Of a stretch of 6,186 nucleotides of DNA, positions 1 through 5,237 are shown piece after piece. Location of the stretch: contig JAUSIF010000310.1 in assembly GCA_030648135.1 (NCBI GenBank), forward strand, positions 1 to 6,186, written 5' to 3'. Under the pieces are notes generated by a model. That model made no database searches, was not told where the DNA came from, and saw nothing but the letters and a program-made list of their open reading frames with translations. The position numbers were made by a program, and so were the translations under genes. Source of the stretch: Xanthobacteraceae bacterium (lineage in GTDB: Bacteria; Pseudomonadota; Alphaproteobacteria; Rhizobiales; Xanthobacteraceae). Each line of letters begins with the position of its first letter. The stretch's first letter is position 1.

Positions 1-1
1 T

Positions 2-1156
2 AACAAACAGGTTTCTTGCGGAATCACGCGCACCACCGAAGCAACCCATAAAGTCATCCGCGCGAATTTGAATCGCTCGGCGATGTATTCAGGGCGCATC
101 GAGAGCCGCGGGCCGCGCTACTGCCCCTCGATCGAGGACAAGATCGTGCGTTTCGGCGAGCGCGACGGGCACCAGATTTTTCTCGAGCCCGAAGGCCTCG
201 ACGATCCCACCATTTATCCAAACGGGATCTCGACCTCGCTGCCGGAGGAGGTTCAGCTCGCACTGCTCGCGACCATTCCGGGTCTTAAGCGCGTGCGGAT
301 GATTCGCCCGGGCTACGCCATCGAATACGATCATGTGGATCCGCGCGAGCTCAAGCCGACGCTGGAGACGAAGCGTCTCTCCGGCCTCTTTCTCGCCGGT
401 CAGATCAACGGCACCACCGGCTATGAGGAAGCGGCAGCGCAGGGGCTGGTCGCCGGCCTCAATGCGGCGCGCCGCGCGGGCGGCGGTGCCGGCATCGTGT
501 TCGATCGCGCCGAAGCCTATCTCGGCGTGATGGTCGATGATCTGGTGACACGCGGAGTGAGCGAGCCCTATCGCATGTTCACCTCGCGCGCCGAGTATCG
601 GCTCACCCTGCGCGCCGACAATGCGGACCAGCGGCTCACGCCACGCGGGCTTGCGCTCGGCTGCATCGGCGCGACGCGCGCGGCGAGCTTCCGGCGGAAA
701 TTGGAGGCGCTCGAGGCCGCTCGTCTCTGGGCGCATTCGGTTTCCATCACCCCCAGTGAGGCCGATCGATTCGGACTCGTTCTGAACCGCGACGGACAAC
801 GACGTACCGCCTATGATTTGTTGTCCTATCCGACCCTGGGCGTGGCCGATGTCGCGCGTATTTGGCCGGAGCTTGGCGCGCTCGATGCCAAGATTGCCGA
901 GCAGCTCGAAACCGACGCGAAATACGCCGTCTATCTCGATCGTCAGGCCGCGGACGTGGAGCGCTTCCGGCGCGATGAATCATTACACCTGCCTGACAGC
1001 CTCGATTACGGATCGATCCCCGGCCTGTCGATGGAGCTGCGCCAGAAGCTCGGTGCGGTTTGTCCGCGCACGGTGGGCCAGGCCAATCGCATCGACGGCA
1101 TGACGCCGGCCGCGCTCGCGCTGGTGGCACTGCATGCGCGCCGCCGGGCTGGATGA
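2..1156 (+). CDS. mnmG: MnmG (GidA), tRNA uridine-5-carboxymethylaminomethyl modification enzyme, C-terminal part (5' end outside window)
   Basis: FAD-dependent partner of the GTPase MnmE. The complex installs the cmnm5 group on the wobble uridine (U34) of certain tRNAs in the cytoplasm, improving decoding and frame maintenance. The reading frame is open from base 2, so the gene starts upstream. 384 residues are present, against about 620 for the family, so roughly the first 240, including the N-terminal FAD-binding Rossmann motif, are missing. Visible signatures are QVSCGITRTT at the window edge, RYCPSIEDKIVRF with its conserved Cys (bases 122-124), the flavin-site segment GQINGTTGYEEAAAQG (398-445), EPYRMFTSRAEYRL (563-604), and the helical C-terminal domain ending in GQANRIDGMTPAAL, which in this family contacts MnmE and tRNA. 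No frameshift or missing motif is seen. Its TGA overlaps the rsmG start as ATGA, implying coupled translation. A TTG at base 68 could be mistaken for a start, but conserved MnmG sequence continues upstream of it. Confidence 0.97.
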   Translation, partial: NKQVSCGITRTTEATHKVIRANLNRSAMYSGRIESRGPRYCPSIEDKIVRFGERDGHQIFLEPEGLDDPTIYPNGISTSLPEEVQLALLATIPGLKRVRMIRPGYAIEYDHVDPRELKPTLETKRLSGLFLAGQINGTTGYEEAAAQGLVAGLNAARRAGGGAGIVFDRAEAYLGVMVDDLVTRGVSEPYRMFTSRAEYRLTLRADNADQRLTPRGLALGCIGATRAASFRRKLEALEAARLWAHSVSITPSEADRFGLVLNRDGQRRTAYDLLSYPTLGVADVARIWPELGALDAKIAEQLETDAKYAVYLDRQAADVERFRRDESLHLPDSLDYGSIPGLSMELRQKLGAVCPRTVGQANRIDGMTPAALALVALHARRRAG

Positions 1157-1839
1157 TCGCGGCCCGCAAGCTAGACGACGACCGCACCGCGGCCTTGCGG
1201 CTCACGCCGGTTTCACATGAAACAGCTGTGCGTCTCGACCAGTTCGCGGCTTTGTTATTGCGGTGGCAACGGGCGGTTCAACTGGTCGCCACTTCGACCC
1301 TGCCGAAGCTATGGACCCGGCACATCGCCGACAGCCTGCAACTCCTCGATCTCGCGCCGGCGGCGAAGCTTTGGGTGGATTTTGGGTCGGGCGGCGGTTT
1401 TCCGGGGTTGGTCATTGCCATTGTACTTGCCGACCGGCCGGGCGCGCTTGTCCATCTGATCGAGAGCGACAGCCGCAAGGCGGCCTTTCTACGGGAAGCA
1501 GCCAGGTTGACGCGGGCACCGGTAAAGGTCCATGCGGAACGGATCGAGTCGGTAGCGAAACGGATCGCGGGAGAGATCGAGATCGTCACCGCCAGGGCGC
1601 TTGCCCCCCTGCCCCGCCTGCTCGATCTCGCCGAGCCAATGCTGGCCGCGGGCGCCCAAGGCCTTTTTCTGAAGGGACAAGATGTTGATAACGAATTGAC
1701 CCAAGCCGCTAAATCTTGGAACATTCAGGCAAGAATCCTGCCGAGTCGCACCGATCCGCGTGGTAAGATCATCCAAATCGAACGGATTTCGCCCCTCACC
1801 AGCAAACCCCGACCGGGCCAGCCGAGCCATGACCGATAA
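1153..1839 (+). CDS. rsmG: RsmG (GidB), 16S rRNA (guanine-527-N7) methyltransferase
   Basis: SAM-dependent methyltransferase that makes m7G527 in the 530 loop of 16S rRNA; loss in other bacteria gives low-level streptomycin resistance. The 228-residue product is normal for the family. Visible features are an N-terminal helical segment (LDQFAALLLRWQRAVQLV, about 28-45), the family signature LWTRHIADSLQL (53-64), the SAM-binding glycine loop DFGSGGGFPG (76-85), the acidic SAM-ribose position in IESDSRKAAFL, and the late motif LFLKGQDVDNEL. I chose the ATG at 1153 because it overlaps the mnmG stop (ATGA) and gives a family-like length. The frame stays open upstream to an ATG at 1060, but that adds 31 unconserved residues read out of frame through mnmG. 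No good Shine-Dalgarno precedes 1153, so translation is probably coupled to mnmG. Codons 20-24 (Val-Ser-His-Glu-Thr) carry a near-parS palindrome. Bases 1681-1740 are unusually AT-rich (26 of 60 G+C). Confidence 0.96.
   Translation: MIAARKLDDDRTAALRLTPVSHETAVRLDQFAALLLRWQRAVQLVATSTLPKLWTRHIADSLQLLDLAPAAKLWVDFGSGGGFPGLVIAIVLADRPGALVHLIESDSRKAAFLREAARLTRAPVKVHAERIESVAKRIAGEIEIVTARALAPLPRLLDLAEPMLAAGAQGLFLKGQDVDNELTQAAKSWNIQARILPSRTDPRGKIIQIERISPLTSKPRPGQPSHDR
1209..1224. promoter_or_regulatory. Candidate parS-like centromere site inside rsmG (one central mismatch)
   Basis: The 16 bases GGTTTCACATGAAACA match the widely conserved chromosomal parS TGTTTCACGTGAAACA at 14 positions. Within the core 14-mer GTTTCACGTGAAAC the only difference is G to A at base 1217, one of the two central bases. 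The site is otherwise palindromic: six of seven core base pairs are symmetric about the 1216/1217 boundary. It lies in the rsmG reading frame (gtt tca cat gaa aca, V-S-H-E-T). The canonical site would read V-S-R-E-T with CGT for Arg, so one CpG-type transition separates the two. It is 604 bases upstream of parA, and ParB nucleates on such sites, usually clustered near the origin. Whether this variant still binds ParB, or is a decayed or reduced-affinity site, cannot be told from sequence. No exact parS copy was seen elsewhere in the window. Confidence 0.55.
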
Positions 1840-2656
1840 ACGCCCCCGCGTCCTCGCCATCGCCAACCAGAAAGGCGGTGTCGGCAAGACCACCACCGCG
1901 ATCAATCTCGGCACTGCGCTCGCCGCCATCGAGGAGCGCGTGCTGATTGTCGATCTCGACCCCCAGGGCAATGCCTCGACGGGTCTCGGCATCGACCACA
2001 AGAGCCGCAAGCGATCGACCTACGACATCCTGATGGGCGCGGCGAGCTTCGCCGAAACGGTGATCGAGACCGCCGTCCCGCGGCTCCATATCGCACCCTC
2101 GACGCTCGATCTCTCGGGCTTCGAGCTTGAGATCGCGAACGAGCGCGATCGCGCCTATCGATTACGCAACACCCTCGCTGCGCTCACGCGTCCGGCCCGC
2201 GATGCGGAAGGCAAGATTGTCGGCGACGGCTTCAGCTATGTACTGGTCGACTGTCCGCCCGCGCTCAATCTGCTCACCATCAATGCCATGGCGGCGGCGG
2301 ACGCGATCCTGGTGCCGCTGCAGTGCGAGTTCTTCGCGCTCGAAGGACTTTCGCAATTGTTGAAGACGGTCGAGCAAGTGAAGACCAATCTCAACCCCAG
2401 CCTCACCATCCACGGCATCGTGCTCACCATGTACGACATCCGCAACAATCTCTCCGACCAGGTCGTTGCCGATGTGCGCCAGTTTCTCGGCGACAAGGTC
2501 TACGACACCATCATCCCGCGCAATGTCCGGGTCTCGGAGGCGCCCTCCTACGGCAAGCCGGTGTTGCTCTACGATTTCAAATGCGTCGGTAGCCAAGCCT
2601 ATCTCAAGCTTGCCTCCGAGATCGTGCAACGCGAGCGCTTGCTCGCGGCAGCTTGA
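1829..2656 (+). CDS. parA: ParA, chromosome-partitioning ATPase (Soj/MinD-type deviant Walker ATPase)
   Basis: Cytoplasmic ATPase that binds nucleoid DNA non-specifically as an ATP-bound dimer. Its release by ParB-parS complexes moves newly replicated origins apart. The 275-residue protein shows the deviant Walker A box KGGVGKTT at 15-22 (signature Lys15, catalytic-loop Lys20), the Walker A' segment VLIVDLDPQGNAST at 38-51 with Asp42 and Asp44, and Walker B YVLVDCPP at 137-144 with Asp141. EFFALEGLSQLL follows, and the C-terminal region contains RNVRVSEAPSYGKP, typical of chromosomal ParA. I chose ATG 1829 because the Walker A box then starts at residue 15, as usual. A GTG at 1760 is in frame but would add 23 residues encoded inside rsmG with no family resemblance. 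The start overlaps the rsmG stop by 11 nt and lacks a clear Shine-Dalgarno, so translational coupling is likely. The protein has no plasmid-type N-terminal HTH, which supports a chromosomal type Ib-like ParA. Confidence 0.97.
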   Translation: MTDKRPRVLAIANQKGGVGKTTTAINLGTALAAIEERVLIVDLDPQGNASTGLGIDHKSRKRSTYDILMGAASFAETVIETAVPRLHIAPSTLDLSGFELEIANERDRAYRLRNTLAALTRPARDAEGKIVGDGFSYVLVDCPPALNLLTINAMAAADAILVPLQCEFFALEGLSQLLKTVEQVKTNLNPSLTIHGIVLTMYDIRNNLSDQVVADVRQFLGDKVYDTIIPRNVRVSEAPSYGKPVLLYDFKCVGSQAYLKLASEIVQRERLLAAA

Positions 2657-2719
2657 AGAAAGATTGTGCGGCGCGTGACCCATTCGGACGCGCGACAGGA
2701 ATGAACGAATCCGTCCAAC

Positions 2720-2727
2720 GGAGGTGA
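2720..2727 (+). promoter_or_regulatory. Strong Shine-Dalgarno sequence of parB
   Basis: GGAGGTGA is complementary over eight bases to the usual anti-Shine-Dalgarno end of 16S rRNA and is the best ribosome-binding site in the window. The GGAGG core ends 6 nt before the in-frame TTG at 2731 and 12 nt before the ATG at 2737, so spacing alone slightly favours TTG. It lies in the 74-nt parA-parB gap (2657-2730). That gap otherwise holds only a weak inverted repeat (GCGCGT at 2671-2676, ACGCGC at 2688-2693), too weak to call a terminator. Confidence 0.8.
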
Positions 2728-2736
2728 AGCTTGACC

Positions 2737-3618
2737 ATGGCGGAGGAGACGCCCCGCTCGCGACTGGGACGAGGGCTGGCGGCGCTGATCGGCGACGTCG
2801 GGGACGAAGCGGCGGCAATCGAGCGCGCGCGCGGCCAGCGCCGGGTACCGGTCGAGTTTCTCAGGCCCAATCCGCGCAATCCGCGCCGCTACTATGGAGA
2901 GGCCGAGCTTGAGGAGCTCGCCGCCTCGATCCGTGCCAAGGGAATCCTACAGCCGATCCTGGTGCGCACGGTCAGCGGGGCGACGGACGCCTTCGAGATC
3001 ATCGCGGGCGAACGGCGCTGGCGCGCGGCGCAACGTGCGGGTCTGCATGAGGTGCCGGTACTGCTTCTGGAGATCGGCGATCGCGAAGCGCTCGAGATCG
3101 CCATCATCGAAAACGTCCAGCGCAGCGACCTCAATCCGCTCGAAGAAGCGACCGGCTATGACTCGCTGATTCAGCAGTTCGACTATCCCCAGGCCGAGCT
3201 TGCGCGCATCGTCGGCAAGAGCCGGAGCCACATCGCCAATACCCTGCGCCTATTGAAACTGCCGGAGAGCGTGAAACGATATCTCGCCGAGGGCAAACTC
3301 ACGGCCGGCCATGCCCGGGCGCTGCTCGCCCATGACAATCCGGAGCAGCTCGCCAAGGCGATCATCGAGAAAGGCCTCAACGTGCGTGACGTCGAGGCGC
3401 TGGCGGAGGCGCAGGCGGAAGCTCGTGGCCGCCCGGCCCGCCGCCGTCCGCGCGGGGCGAAGAGCGCCGACGTGCGCGCGCTCGAAAAACGGCTATCGGA
3501 TGCGCTCGGTCTCATTGTGGAGATTAATCATCGCGGCGCCGGCGGCGAGGTTCGCATCCGCTACAAGACGCTGGAGCAGCTCGACGGCCTCTGCCGCCGC
3601 CTGGGCAGCCGGCACTAG
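2737..3618 (+). CDS. parB: ParB, chromosome-partitioning protein (parS-binding CTPase)
   Basis: Binds parS, then spreads as a CTP-dependent sliding clamp on DNA, stimulates ParA ATPase and helps load SMC condensin at the origin. In 293 residues it shows the N-terminal ParA-interaction motif SRLGRGLAALIG (8-19), the first CTP-binding box around LEELAASIRAKGILQPILVR (58-77), the ParB/Srx motif GERRWRA (91-97), ENVQR (125-129), and a helix-turn-helix near 152-173 whose recognition helix includes GKSRSHIANTLRLL. A basic linker (ARGRPARRRPRGAK, about 229-242) precedes the C-terminal dimerisation domain (about 245-293, ADVRALEKRLSDALG). The length is typical. I list ATG 2737. TTG 2731 adds only Met-Thr and is slightly better spaced from the GGAGGTGA at 2720. 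parB follows parA by 74 nt without overlap, so it is initiated independently. Its stop is 6 nt from the convergent holA stop. Confidence 0.96.
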   Translation: MAEETPRSRLGRGLAALIGDVGDEAAAIERARGQRRVPVEFLRPNPRNPRRYYGEAELEELAASIRAKGILQPILVRTVSGATDAFEIIAGERRWRAAQRAGLHEVPVLLLEIGDREALEIAIIENVQRSDLNPLEEATGYDSLIQQFDYPQAELARIVGKSRSHIANTLRLLKLPESVKRYLAEGKLTAGHARALLAHDNPEQLAKAIIEKGLNVRDVEALAEAQAEARGRPARRRPRGAKSADVRALEKRLSDALGLIVEINHRGAGGEVRIRYKTLEQLDGLCRRLGSRH

Positions 3619-3624
3619 CGCGCT

Positions 3625-4677
3625 TTAGGCGCCCTTGCTTCGCCGTGGTTCGCTGCGCTGTCGTGCGCTACGGGCGAGGGCGAGGATTTCACGCTCGGCG
3701 ATCGGATCGGCAAGGGCGGACGTGCGCCGCGCGGCGAGGGCGGCCGAGCCCAGCGCGACCAGCGCCTTTTCCAGCGCCGCCGGGCCGAATGCTTGCAGCG
3801 CGCGTTCGAAACGCGGCTTGCGCCGGAAATGGATTTTGGGCTCGGCGCGCTCGACTACGGTCGCGACGCTTTGACCCCGCTCGATTCGAAGGCTCAGCCG
3901 GTGAAGATTCGCGATGTGCCGGATCGCGGCGCCAAGGATGGTGGTGGCGGCAATGCCGGCGCCGCGTGCCTTGGCGAGAGCGGCAAGGGCCGCCTCCGGC
4001 TCGCCGGCGGCGGCGGCATCGACCACGTCGTCGAGAACGAGCGCGGAGGCATCCGCGGTCACCGCCCGCACGTCGTCGAGAGCGACGCGTTTTGTTCCCT
4101 CGGCATAAAGCACGAGCTTATCGAGCTCGGCCCGCGTCGCCAGCCGATCGGCGCCCAGGAGGCTGACCAGCGCTTCGCGGGCGTCGGTATCGATCGCAAG
4201 ACCGGCATCGGCAAGCGTTCGCTCCACCAGACGGACGAGATCGCGCTCGCCGTCGGCGTAGCAGGCGATGACGGCCGCCGCCGGAGATGCCTCGAGCAAC
4301 GTGCGCAACGGCGCTCCTCGCCTTAAATCCCCCGCTTCGATGACGACCATCGTCTGCGGGGGCGGATCGGCGAGCAGGCTTTCGAGCGCTGCATTAAAAC
4401 TGCGCGAGCCTGAGCGCACATGCACGAGCCGGCGGCCTCCGAACAGACCGACGGTGCGCGCTTCATCGGCAAGCCGCCCGGGATCGCCGGCGAGAACATC
4501 GCCATCGATCGCAACGACCGCGAATGGATCGGCGACGTCGGAGGCGGCCGTGCGCAGCAAGGCCTCGACGCGTTCGCGCACCAGGCCGAGATCGGGGCCA
4601 TAGATCAGTATGACCGGTCGGCGCGAATCGGGACGGTTGAGGAAGGACTCGATCTCGGCGGCGCGGAGCGCGACCAC
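3625..4677 (-). CDS. holA: HolA, DNA polymerase III delta subunit (clamp loader)
   Basis: The delta subunit is the clamp-loader arm that opens the beta sliding clamp so that it can be placed on primed DNA. The 350-residue length is normal. The N-terminal RecA/AAA-like domain is visible in RPVILIYGPDLGLVRERVEALL (20-41). Its would-be P-loop lacks the Lys-Ser/Thr of a real Walker A, which is expected because delta does not hydrolyse ATP. VGLFGGRRLVHV (about residues 76-87) and the middle segment LLGADRLATRAELDKLVLYA fit the family, as does the helical collar domain at the C-terminus (FRRKPRFERAL...). The GTG at 4677-4675 was chosen because MVALRAAEIESFLNRPD resembles other alphaproteobacterial delta starts and it sits 14 nt after the lptE stop. 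No Shine-Dalgarno is evident, so reinitiation from lptE is likely. Delta is a divergent family, so the call rests on the N-terminal motif, length and the conserved neighbourhood. Confidence 0.93.
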   Translation of the reverse strand: MVALRAAEIESFLNRPDSRRPVILIYGPDLGLVRERVEALLRTAASDVADPFAVVAIDGDVLAGDPGRLADEARTVGLFGGRRLVHVRSGSRSFNAALESLLADPPPQTMVVIEAGDLRRGAPLRTLLEASPAAAVIACYADGERDLVRLVERTLADAGLAIDTDAREALVSLLGADRLATRAELDKLVLYAEGTKRVALDDVRAVTADASALVLDDVVDAAAAGEPEAALAALAKARGAGIAATTILGAAIRHIANLHRLSLRIERGQSVATVVERAEPKIHFRRKPRFERALQAFGPAALEKALVALGSAALAARRTSALADPIAEREILALARSARQRSEPRRSKGA

Positions 4678-4691
4678 GGGCAGCGAGCCGG

Positions 4692-5237
4692 TCAGGTCCG
4701 GGTCAGGAAGAACGCGGCAATGCGCGAGCGAATCTGTTCCGCCACCACCTTGGCGGCGCGGTTCTCGGCGTCGCGAATTGCGCGCACGTTAGCGAAACGC
4801 TGCTGGCTGGCGTCGATCGAGACGCGCGCGATCGCCTTCTCGGTGAGCACGATCCTATCCTTGGAGATGTCCTGCAGCTTATAGGTGACGTCGAAAAAAA
4901 CGGTCGATGCCTGGGGGCGGCCGGAGGCTGCGTCGATGATTGGAGTCGCAGAACTGAGATCGGCCACGAGCGAGAGCCGATAGGGGGCGCCGACCGGATT
5001 GCCGCCGCCGCCGGTCAATTCGAAGATGAGGTCGTTACGAATTTCGTTGCCGACACGGCCGCGGATCTCCGCGACCTCGACGTCGCGCAAGGCATCGCGC
5101 AGCGATGGTCCGGTGCCGAACAGCGGAGTTTGGGCATACATCGGCTGAAAGATGCAGCCGCCCAGCGTTGCGGCGAGCGAACACGCCGCAACCAGACGAA
5201 GAGCAAAATGCGCGTTTACGCGATTAAGCCACCACAT
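4692..5237 (-). CDS. lptE: LptE, LPS-assembly outer-membrane lipoprotein (RlpB family)
   Basis: LptE plugs the LptD beta-barrel and helps deliver lipopolysaccharide to the cell surface, so the product should be lipid-anchored to the inner leaflet of the outer membrane. The 181-residue protein begins with a short positively charged n-region (Arg6, Arg14), a hydrophobic stretch, and the lipobox LGGC with acceptor Cys28. The mature start C-I-F-Q-P-M-Y resembles the family hallmark C-G-F-x-P-L-Y. EIRNDLIFELTGGGG and TYKLQDISKD are also family-like, and the end is rich in Arg/Ala helix. The ATG at 5237 overlaps the end of leuS by 14 nt and has AGAGG 7 nt upstream (5249-5245), inside leuS. Nothing better placed lies downstream before the hydrophobic core. 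The order leuS-lptE-holA recurs in many Proteobacteria and supports the assignment, which sequence similarity alone would leave less certain. Confidence 0.9.
   Translation of the reverse strand: MWWLNRVNAHFALRLVAACSLAATLGGCIFQPMYAQTPLFGTGPSLRDALRDVEVAEIRGRVGNEIRNDLIFELTGGGGNPVGAPYRLSLVADLSSATPIIDAASGRPQASTVFFDVTYKLQDISKDRIVLTEKAIARVSIDASQQRFANVRAIRDAENRAAKVVAEQIRSRIAAFFLTRT

Noticed and set aside
214..222. TTATCCAAA, one base from a DnaA box
   Set aside because: It is fixed by the conserved MnmG residues I-Y-P-N-G and stands alone; no DnaA-box cluster or AT-rich unwinding element surrounds it, so it is no evidence for an origin here.
89..799. 236-codon open frame antisense to mnmG
   Set aside because: It lies wholly opposite strongly conserved MnmG sequence; long antisense frames are expected in GC-rich codon-biased DNA. 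The translation is Arg/Ala/Gly-rich and matches no family I recognise.
1060..1152. Upstream ATG extension of rsmG
   Set aside because: It adds 31 residues read out of frame through the conserved end of mnmG; the ATGA junction at 1153 gives the normal RsmG length.
1760..1828. GTG extension of parA
   Set aside because: It adds 23 residues from the rsmG sequence and displaces the Walker A box from its usual position near residue 15.
2707..2711. GAATC (a CcrM-type GANTC methylation site) between parA and parB
   Set aside because: About two dozen GANTC sites are expected by chance in 6 kb, and others are scattered through the genes; nothing ties this one to a promoter.
2162..2818. 218-codon open frame antisense to parA, the parA-parB gap and the start of parB
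   Set aside because: It overlaps the conserved ParA Walker B region and the ParB start. The product looks like a shadow translation, with no visible ribosome-binding site or domain.
3618..3632. GC-rich 4-bp inverted repeat between parB and holA as a terminator
   Set aside because: The stem is too short, and no T-run follows on either strand.
3687..3693. TTTCACG half-site of parS in holA, with similar TTTTCACC strings near 5993-6000 and 6027-6034
   Set aside because: Only one half of the palindrome is present at each place; such 6-7-mers are expected by chance.
3645..4326. Plus-strand open frames of 173 and 177 codons within holA
   Set aside because: They are antisense to the well-supported HolA reading frame, of low-complexity Arg/Gly-rich composition, and have no recognisable motif.
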